From an uncultured Sutterella sp. (GTDB lineage: Bacteria; Pseudomonadota; Gammaproteobacteria; Burkholderiales; Burkholderiaceae_F), in contig USHK01000015.1 of the NCBI GenBank assembly GCA_900554375.1, forward strand, positions 1 through 12,000: DNA of 12,000 bases, read 5' to 3'. Positions 7,127 through 12,000 of this stretch are shown here, one piece after another. Position 1 is the first letter of the stretch. Every line of letters begins with the position of its first letter. The notes under the pieces are model-generated. The model searched no databases, was not told the DNA's origin, and saw nothing but the letters and a program-made list of their open reading frames with translations. A program made the position numbers and the translations under genes.

Positions 7127-7756
7127 TTACTTCTTAACAGCTCGTTCTTTTTCGATCAGATAATTCATTACTTGAATCGCGCCTTCGCGTGTACCGACCA
7201 TATGCGGAGCCGTAATGTATTTTCCGTTTACTGCATTAGCAGGTGTACCGTCAATTTCGTAGGCCTGCCAAGTCTTGAAAGCTCGATCGTTCTTGACCTT
7301 AGTGGAGAAAGAATTGGCGTTTTTGAGGAACTCTTCTTTGTTCAAGCCGTTCTGAGCGAAGAAGTCAGCGATACTGTTGAGATCCGGGAACTCTTTCCTT
7401 TCCTTAATAACAGCGTTAAAGAGCATCTCATGATAAGGATGCAATTTGTGCATAGCTTCTAAGGCATAGTACGTCTTGGTGAAATGGAAACTTTTCGGTG
7501 TCCAAGCGACAGGAATTTGGCGAAAAACTACATCGTCCGGTAGTTTTTCGCTCCAAGGAAGAACATCTTTTTCATAGGTGTAGCAATGGGGGCAAGTGTA
7601 CGCGAAGAAAGTTAAGACTTCGATCTTTTTTGGATCCTGAGTCTGCACCGGCGTTTTTAAAACGGTGTAGTCCTGACCGGCTGTCGGATTTTCAGCCGAA
7701 GCAAAGCCGGTGACCGGAAGTAAAAGACAGGCTGACAATAAAATTCTTCGAAGCAT
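7127..7756 (-). CDS. dsbA: Thiol:disulfide interchange protein DsbA
   Basis: A periplasmic thiol oxidase of 209 residues that introduces disulfide bonds into exported proteins and is normally re-oxidised by DsbB. A Sec signal peptide MLRRILLSACLLLPVTGFASA is predicted to be cut after Ala21. The thioredoxin fold carries the active site FAYTCPHCYTYE with Cys55 and Cys58 in the DsbA-typical CPHC order. The cis-proline loop is IDGTPANAVNGKYI with Thr171-Pro172; many family members have VPT instead of TPA here, so the loop is slightly unusual. The helical insertion lies between (about 85-150). Start ATG 7756 has GTAGG about 9 bases upstream. It follows the SPOR gene on the same strand by 63 bases, with a hairpin in that gap, and has its own terminator. 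No dsbB is in the window. Confidence 0.95.
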   Translation of the reverse strand: MLRRILLSACLLLPVTGFASAENPTAGQDYTVLKTPVQTQDPKKIEVLTFFAYTCPHCYTYEKDVLPWSEKLPDDVVFRQIPVAWTPKSFHFTKTYYALEAMHKLHPYHEMLFNAVIKERKEFPDLNSIADFFAQNGLNKEEFLKNANSFSTKVKNDRAFKTWQAYEIDGTPANAVNGKYITAPHMVGTREGAIQVMNYLIEKERAVKK

Positions 7757-7783
7757 ATGTTTTAACCTACTAAAACGGAAGGA

Positions 7784-7805
7784 CCGGAGGGAAGAATCCC
7801 TTCGG
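7784..7805 (-). other. Intercistronic hairpin between SPOR gene and dsbA
   Basis: Bases 7784-7792 (ccggaggga) pair with 7797-7805 (tcccttcgg) around a 4-base loop. In the minus-strand transcript this is a 9-bp stem with one A-C mismatch. A TTTT follows only about 9 bases later, so it is a poor terminator. It could be a partial attenuator, a processing site, or an mRNA-stabilising structure that sets dsbA expression apart from argS-SPOR. Confidence 0.45.
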
Positions 7806-7819
7806 CCGGAGAATAAAAA

Positions 7820-8362
7820 TTACTTAATACGACCGACAGTGGCCGTGATGGAGTTGGCTTGAAGCTTAGATTTAACTTCGTTGGCTTCTTGGGCCGTTCC
7901 ATACGGCCCAAGACGGACTCGGTAAAGTGTCTTCGAACCGTCGGTTCTAGGGATAACGCGGGCCTCAAAACCTAAGAAACCAAGCTCTGCTCGTCGGGCC
8001 TCAGCATCTACTTGGGTGCTGAAAGCGCCGGCTTGAACCACAAAACGAGAACCCTGCTCGATCTGCAGTTTGGTTTCTTCTGCGGCTTGCTCGCTTGTCG
8101 GCGGTTCTACTGTTACAACACGACTCTTGGGTGCATTAACAGGAGCCCCGCCGCTGGCAGAAAGCGGCTTGTTCGGATCGGGAATCGTACCGCCGGCGAT
8201 TGGATTGATCTTTTCGCTGGCTTGATTGACTTTGTTTACAAACGGAATCGGAGCCTTGGTGATATAGAGCGCAGCAGCTGCGCAGCAGCCTACGCCGATG
8301 ACGCCTCCTACGAGGAATCCGTAAAACCAAGTACCAAATCCGCCGCCGGAATTTCTTGCCAT
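7820..8362 (-). CDS. SPOR domain cell-division-type membrane protein (FtsN-like)
   Basis: A 180-residue bitopic inner-membrane protein. A short cytoplasmic N-terminus (MARNSGGGFG) is followed by one glycine/alanine-rich membrane segment (about 12-35), a proline/alanine-rich periplasmic linker (36-103) and a C-terminal SPOR domain (about 105-180). The domain shows RFVVQAGAFSTQVDAEARRAEL (opening strand and helix) and YRVRLGPYGTAQEA (147-160). SPOR domains bind denuded septal peptidoglycan, so a role at the division site is likely. The overall plan is like FtsN, but it is shorter and orthology is not shown. ATG 8362 has AAGGG about 9 bases upstream and lies only 12 bases after the argS stop, so the two are almost certainly co-transcribed. 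Confidence 0.9.
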   Translation of the reverse strand: MARNSGGGFGTWFYGFLVGGVIGVGCCAAAALYITKAPIPFVNKVNQASEKINPIAGGTIPDPNKPLSASGGAPVNAPKSRVVTVEPPTSEQAAEETKLQIEQGSRFVVQAGAFSTQVDAEARRAELGFLGFEARVIPRTDGSKTLYRVRLGPYGTAQEANEVKSKLQANSITATVGRIK

Positions 8363-8374
8363 GGCGCTTAACCC

Positions 8375-10120
8375 TTAATTAGTTGAGTCAGTCGGCTGAT
8401 CTGCACGAGACAGTCTTTCAGGCGCAGAGATTCCCAAAATTTCAAGGCCGTTGCGGAGCACTTGTCGAGTCGCAAACAAGAGGGCCAAACGTGCATTACG
8501 TAGTTTTTCGTCGTCGACAAGCACCCTTTCGGCGTTGTAGAAAGAGTGGAAATCTGCTGCGAGCTCCTTGAGATACGTGACCAATGCTAGCGGAGAAAGG
8601 TCATCCGCACCATTGGCTAGTGCTGCAGGGAAATCAGAAAGTTTATTCATTAGACGCAGTTCTGTCGGCGCAGTGAGTGACGAGAGGTCTTCCGAGGTCA
8701 TTTGTTCTACAGACGGTACGCAAATGCCCTTTTCTTCAGCCTGAGCAAAAACCGAGCAAATTCTTGCGTGGGCATACTGCAGATAATAAACAGGATTTTC
8801 GTCAGACTGGCTGAGTGCTAAATCCACGTCGAAAACAAATTCCGCATCGGCTCTTCGATTGACCATGAACAAGCGAGCTGCGTCTTTTCCGACCCAGTTG
8901 ACCAAGTCAGAGAGCGTAACGTACGTGCCGCTGCGTTTGCTCATTTTAACCGGTTGGCCGTCTTTAACCACCTGAAGCATCTTATGCAGCATGTATTCAG
9001 GGAAAGTTTTCGGAATGTTGAAACCGAATTCTCCCGAAGCAGCCTGAATGCCCGCACGAACGCGGGCAACGGTCCCATGATGGTCTGAACCCTGAATGTT
9101 GAGGGCACGGTTGAAGCCGCGTTCAAATTTGGCTAAGTGATAGGCAACGTCCGGTACGAAATAGGTGTAGGAACCGTCGGCTTTACGCATAACCCGGTCC
9201 TTGTCATCGCCGTAATCCGTGCTCTTAAACCATAAGGCGCCGTCTTTTTCGTAAGTCTCTCCGGCGTTCTTAATCGCTTGAACAGCCTTTGCAACTCTGC
9301 CGTCAGAGTATAAGGAGCTCTCCAGGAAGTAGTTGTCGAAAGCAACACCGAGAGCGGTTAAATCCTTGTGCTGCTCTTCTCTGAGGTAGGCTACGGCGTA
9401 TGCACGGATGTTTTCTAGATCGTCCGGGTTGCCGTGGCTTTCAACGACTTTGCCGTCAAAAGTATGGATTGATTTCTTAGATAGGAAGTCTTGTGCGATA
9501 TCGAGGATATAAGTGCCTTTGTAACCGTCTTCTGGAAACTCAAACGGTTTGTTTTGAAGTTCATAGCAACGAGCCTGCACGCTGACGGCCAGATTATGTA
9601 TCTGGTTGCCGGCATCGTTGTAATAGAACTCGCGGGTAACCGACCAGCCCTGGCTTTTGAGCAAGCGGGAGAGAACATCGCCGAGGGCGCCCTGTCGAGC
9701 ATGGCCTAGATGCAGCGGACCGGTGGGGTTGGCGGAGACATATTCCAAAAGAATGGATTCCCCAGTGTGCGCATCCGAGCAGCCGTATGCAGGACCTTCT
9801 TTTAAGATTTCTCGCACGACGCTTTGTTTAAGAGAAGGCGCGAGTTTGAGATTGATAAAGCCGGGGCCGGCTATCTCAATGTCAGAAAACATCTCGGTGC
9901 CCGCGGTGTCTTTACGGAGCTGTTCGACTATTTTTTCCGCAATGACTCGCGGAGGCTGCTTCATGGCTTTTGCGCACTGGAGCGCTACCGTGCATGCCAC
10001 GTCTCCGTGGTTCTGCTGTTTCGGGCGTTCAAGAACAATTTTTGCATTTTCCGGGGCACCGACGGCCGCAAGCGCATTCTTGAATAGCTCGGTGATTTTG
10101 GTTTTCTGTGAGGCAAGCAT
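8375..10120 (-). CDS. argS: Arginyl-tRNA synthetase
   Basis: A class I aminoacyl-tRNA synthetase of 581 residues that charges tRNA-Arg with arginine in the cytosol. It has the ArgRS N-terminal tRNA D-loop domain (about 1-110, including NHGDVACTVALQCAK), then EYVSANPTGPLHLGHARQG with HLGH at 137-140 as the HIGH signature, NIQGSDHHGTVARV (341-354), a KMSKS-type motif reading KMSKR (392-396), and a C-terminal DALR-type anticodon-binding domain (about 450-581) ending RQVLRNGLEILGISAPERL. Length is usual for bacterial ArgRS and no key motif is missing. ATG 10120 has AGG about 8 bases upstream. It starts 29 bases after folE2 on the same strand, so it may share the folE2 transcript. Confidence 0.98.
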   Translation of the reverse strand: MLASQKTKITELFKNALAAVGAPENAKIVLERPKQQNHGDVACTVALQCAKAMKQPPRVIAEKIVEQLRKDTAGTEMFSDIEIAGPGFINLKLAPSLKQSVVREILKEGPAYGCSDAHTGESILLEYVSANPTGPLHLGHARQGALGDVLSRLLKSQGWSVTREFYYNDAGNQIHNLAVSVQARCYELQNKPFEFPEDGYKGTYILDIAQDFLSKKSIHTFDGKVVESHGNPDDLENIRAYAVAYLREEQHKDLTALGVAFDNYFLESSLYSDGRVAKAVQAIKNAGETYEKDGALWFKSTDYGDDKDRVMRKADGSYTYFVPDVAYHLAKFERGFNRALNIQGSDHHGTVARVRAGIQAASGEFGFNIPKTFPEYMLHKMLQVVKDGQPVKMSKRSGTYVTLSDLVNWVGKDAARLFMVNRRADAEFVFDVDLALSQSDENPVYYLQYAHARICSVFAQAEEKGICVPSVEQMTSEDLSSLTAPTELRLMNKLSDFPAALANGADDLSPLALVTYLKELAADFHSFYNAERVLVDDEKLRNARLALLFATRQVLRNGLEILGISAPERLSRADQPTDSTN

Positions 10121-10149
10121 AAAGGACCTATCTTGTATTCGGGGCCGAG

Positions 10150-10956
10150 TTATTCCGCTTTTTGTCTCTTATCGAAATGCAAAGAGGCGAAGGCAGAATG
10201 ATTATGGATTGATTCAAAGTTTTCTGCTTCAACCGTGAAGGCGAGGATAGCCGGCTCGTCCTGACATCTGATGGCGACATCGCGAACCAGGTCCTCAACA
10301 AATTTCGGATTCTCGTAAGCGTGCTCCGTGACGTATTTCTCGTCGGAACGCTTAAGCAAGCCCCAAACTTGGCATGAAGCGCAGCTTTCAATCATTTCAA
10401 TCTGCTTCTCAATCGGGAAGTTTGTTTCGAGTTCCGCCGTGATGGAAACATGAGAGCGCTGGTTGTGTGCGCCGTATTTGCTGATTTCTTTACTGCAGGG
10501 ACAAAGACTTGTGACCGGAGCGGTGACCTCCTGAGTCACGGTGATTTTCCCGTCGACACATTCCGCTGTCAGGACGACGTCGTAATCCATCGTGCTCTGC
10601 AAGTGAGAGACGGGAGCGGACTTTTCCATAAAGAAAGGAAATGCCAAACGGATGTATCCGCCGTCAGACTTGAGGGAGGCGAGCATTTCCTGCATCACTT
10701 CAACCATCATCTGGGGAGCGAAAGGTTTATCGATGCCCCCGAGGAGCGTCCAGAACCGGGACATATGTGTCCCTTTTTTATCTGCCGGGAGGGAAACATA
10801 CATTTCAACGTCGGCCACGGTGTGCTGCGCACCGGTCAGACTCTTAACCAGAACAGGGGTTCGGATCCCTTTGACGCCGACGCGACGAATGGGAATATTT
10901 CTTCTGTCTGCCGAAGACTGGACATCAGGAAGAACCATTAATTTATTATCTGTCAT
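10150..10956 (-). CDS. folE2: GTP cyclohydrolase IB (FolE2)
   Basis: Converts GTP to 7,8-dihydroneopterin triphosphate, the entry step to tetrahydrofolate and, via QueD, to queuosine. It belongs to the metal-flexible type IB family that replaces or backs up zinc-dependent FolE. A 268-residue product shows LPDVQSSADRRNIPIRRVGVKG (9-30), KGTHMSRF (61-68), the active-site block LCPCSKEISKYGAHNQRS (151-168) with Cys152 and Cys154, and ENFESIHNHSAFA (246-258). ATG 10956 is chosen because GAGGA lies 5-6 bases upstream and the protein then begins MTDNKLMVLPDVQSS. The frame is open to 11019, but that extension runs through two leader hairpins and has no family match. In some bacteria folE2 is induced by zinc starvation through Zur; I do not see a convincing Zur box here. 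The gene heads the argS-SPOR-dsbA block. Confidence 0.96.
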   Translation of the reverse strand: MTDNKLMVLPDVQSSADRRNIPIRRVGVKGIRTPVLVKSLTGAQHTVADVEMYVSLPADKKGTHMSRFWTLLGGIDKPFAPQMMVEVMQEMLASLKSDGGYIRLAFPFFMEKSAPVSHLQSTMDYDVVLTAECVDGKITVTQEVTAPVTSLCPCSKEISKYGAHNQRSHVSITAELETNFPIEKQIEMIESCASCQVWGLLKRSDEKYVTEHAYENPKFVEDLVRDVAIRCQDEPAILAFTVEAENFESIHNHSAFASLHFDKRQKAE

Positions 10957-10973
10957 TGAAATCCTCTGTAAAA

Positions 10974-11024
10974 CCGAATAGTTCGGCCACGATACATAGT
11001 CTGTGGAGTATACCTCCAAATATA
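10974..11024 (-). promoter_or_regulatory. folE2 leader with two inverted repeats and candidate -10
   Basis: Two small inverted repeats lie just upstream of folE2: ccgaa-tag-ttcgg (10974-10986) and tggag-tatac-ctcca (11004-11018). Directly next to the second is TATATT on the minus strand (11024-11019), a candidate -10, with TCGTTA 17 bases further upstream as a weak -35. The second repeat would then lie at the start of transcription, where a repressor could block initiation. The first would form a hairpin ending about 18 bases before the start codon. No known riboswitch fold was recognised. Confidence 0.35.
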
Positions 11025-11191
11025 GCGGCTGCTTTTGACGATAACGACGGCAACGCTGACAAACAACTTGTCATTAAAGGGTTTTCGTTAATCGAGATGG
11101 GTTCTCCAACGGGATTTATGAACAAAACGGAGAGAAACGAAGTGAAAAGTGTTCCACAAATTTTTACATCGTCTTTCAGTTTTGATTGGTT

Positions 11192-11221
11192 TTGCTTTGT
11201 GACAAATCTAATTAGTAATAT
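11192..11221 (+). promoter_or_regulatory. Candidate promoter of the small membrane-protein pair
   Basis: Within the 338-base gene-free gap (10957-11294), TTGCTT (11192-11197) and TAATAT (11216-11221) are 18 bases apart in an A/T-rich stretch, about 74 bases before the first coding start. An overlapping alternative is TTGTGA (11197-11202) with TATATT (11219-11224), 16 bases apart. Apart from this and the folE2 leader I see nothing definite in the gap. Confidence 0.3.
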
Positions 11222-11294
11222 ATTAGAACGGGAACCGAGACGTTCATAAAACCTTTTAGAGGTTGAAGCTAAGTTAAAACGAAGGGGAGAGTTC

Positions 11295-11600
11295 GTGCGT
11301 TATCCTATTTCCAAGCTCATTTGGGCCGGTCTGATCATTGCTCTTATATTTTTGGGAGCTATGTTTATTCTTCCGGTAGTAGGGGCGGTACTTATCGGTG
11401 TGTTTGCGCTTTCCTGTCTCATTTGGGCTAGCAGCAAGCTCTTCGGCTTTTTTCAAGGTGGAAGGACTTATACCGAGGACAACCCCGGCGACTATTACGA
11501 TGCGTCTGCAAGGGCTTCGATCGTTCCCAAAAAATGGAATAAGACTCAAGCAGTCGACGCTGAGGTCATTGAAGTAGAAGAAATAAAAAAAGAGAAATAA
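11295..11600 (+). CDS. Small membrane protein of unknown function
   Basis: A 101-residue protein I do not recognise. A long hydrophobic region (about residues 7-47) could form two membrane segments, IWAGLIIALIFLGAMFI and VVGAVLIGVFALSCLIW, joined at a proline. A short amphipathic stretch SSKLFGFF follows, then a hydrophilic tail (about 55-101) rich in acidic residues and ending in EVEEIKKEK. The start is GTG 11295, supported by a strong GGGGAG (11284-11289) 5 bases upstream. The next gene starts 5 bases after its stop, so they are probably translated together. It lacks a signal peptide or catalytic motif. It is considered real because of the ribosome site, the clean membrane topology and the tight coupling. 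Confidence 0.72.
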   Translation: MRYPISKLIWAGLIIALIFLGAMFILPVVGAVLIGVFALSCLIWASSKLFGFFQGGRTYTEDNPGDYYDASARASIVPKKWNKTQAVDAEVIEVEEIKKEK

Positions 11601-11605
11601 TCTAA

Positions 11606-11971
11606 ATGTCAGGCATACAACAACCGACAAAAACTCCGATTTCCCAATCTAAGATCGCTGTATTTTGGCGTACAGCCTTATATTTGTTCTCCGCGGGAAT
11701 GATGGGAAAGGCAGCAGCCGGCTTTTCGGGAGGCTTTATTGCCGAGGCCATAGGGGACTTGGGCCTGTCACTGGTATTTATCGGCATGTGCTTTCGAAGC
11801 ACAGAATTGGCGATATTGGCATATATTTCGGACCCCGCAAAACGTGAAGAGGCCATCGAAAAGCTGAGAAGAAAAGAGCGCGTTGAACGCCCATGGATCG
11901 GCTATGTGATGAATGCCGGCTGGGTCTGTTTATTGATTGGTGTCGCAGGCCAATTGTCAAATTTCTTTTAA
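11606..11971 (+). CDS. Small membrane protein of unknown function, coupled to upstream gene
   Basis: A 121-residue protein I do not recognise. After a polar N-terminus (1-17) there are likely membrane segments at about 18-37 (VFWRTALYLFSAGMMG) and 47-64 (AIGDLGLSLVFIGMCF), and a clear one at about 98-118 (IGYVMNAGWVCLLIGVAG). A charged helix DPAKREEAIEKLRRKERVER (77-96) lies between, probably cytoplasmic. There is no strong Shine-Dalgarno before ATG 11606; only GAGA about 10 bases away, within the end of the preceding gene. Translational coupling across the 5-base gap is the likely mode of expression. The 29 bases from its stop to the window end show nothing recognisable. Confidence 0.68.
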   Translation: MSGIQQPTKTPISQSKIAVFWRTALYLFSAGMMGKAAAGFSGGFIAEAIGDLGLSLVFIGMCFRSTELAILAYISDPAKREEAIEKLRRKERVERPWIGYVMNAGWVCLLIGVAGQLSNFF

Positions 11972-12000
11972 TCATGTAGAATTCGCACTTCCTCCGGACT

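Noticed and set aside
9657..10238. 193-codon plus-strand open frame opposite argS
   Set aside because: Antisense to the conserved ArgRS N-terminal and HIGH region; no ribosome site or recognisable domain.
10450..10941. 163-codon plus-strand open frame opposite folE2
   Set aside because: Antisense to conserved FolE2 motifs; Cys/His-rich look is a by-product of the complementary codons.
10956..11249. 97-codon plus-strand open frame opposite the folE2 leader
   Set aside because: It starts antisense to the folE2 start, has no ribosome site and encodes a compositionally ordinary sequence with no family resemblance.
1..12000. CRISPR arrays, tRNA/rRNA genes, phage or plasmid modules, defence systems
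   Set aside because: I saw no regularly spaced repeats, no tRNA-like cloverleaf or rRNA stretch, and no integrase, transposase, nuclease-effector or toxin-antitoxin genes; the gene content is mainly chromosomal housekeeping.

Overview
The window is the end of a contig from a Gram-negative bacterium, most likely a betaproteobacterium of the Burkholderiales. The order argS, SPOR protein, dsbA, SDR oxidoreductase on one strand is an arrangement I associate with Betaproteobacteria. A DUF3455 lipoprotein, FolE2 and a NarJ/TorD-type chaperone fit the same group. Base composition is near balanced, lower in GC than typical free-living Burkholderiales, which would suit a gut Sutterella/Parasutterella-type lineage. 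That placement is inference from gene content, not from a marker gene.

Layout. Bases 1-49 are not genomic: they are an untrimmed Illumina Nextera adapter (end of P7, an 8-base index, read-2 sequence and Tn5 mosaic end). Bases 50-482 (minus) hold a DUF1801 gene cut by the contig end. Then come a DUF3455 lipoprotein and a Tet-type MFS exporter (609-2435, minus), followed by the divergent serine/threonine:Na+ symporter gene sstT (2546-3778, plus), closed by a strong bidirectional terminator. A small NarJ/TorD-like redox-enzyme chaperone (3851-4351, minus) is divergent from a RecQ-family helicase that lacks the HRDC domain (4513-6072, plus). An FNR-like palindrome lies in the gap between those two.

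The right half is mainly a minus-strand housekeeping block: folE2 (GTP cyclohydrolase IB), argS, a membrane-anchored SPOR protein and dsbA are closely spaced. A rho-independent terminator follows dsbA, then a separately terminated SDR oxidoreductase. Divergent from folE2, across a 338-base gap with regulatory-looking structure, two short membrane-protein genes of unknown function (11295-11971, plus) form a coupled pair.

Functional links are modest. DsbA would oxidise exported cysteine proteins, and the DUF3455 lipoprotein has two mature-domain cysteines besides its lipid-anchor cysteine. The NarJ-like chaperone implies an anaerobic molybdoenzyme encoded elsewhere. I see no CRISPR array, RNA gene, natural insertion sequence, toxin-antitoxin pair or recognisable defence island. 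The clearest second-look items are the adapter at the contig end, the orphan chaperone with its FNR-like site, the folE2 leader and the two-gene membrane cassette.
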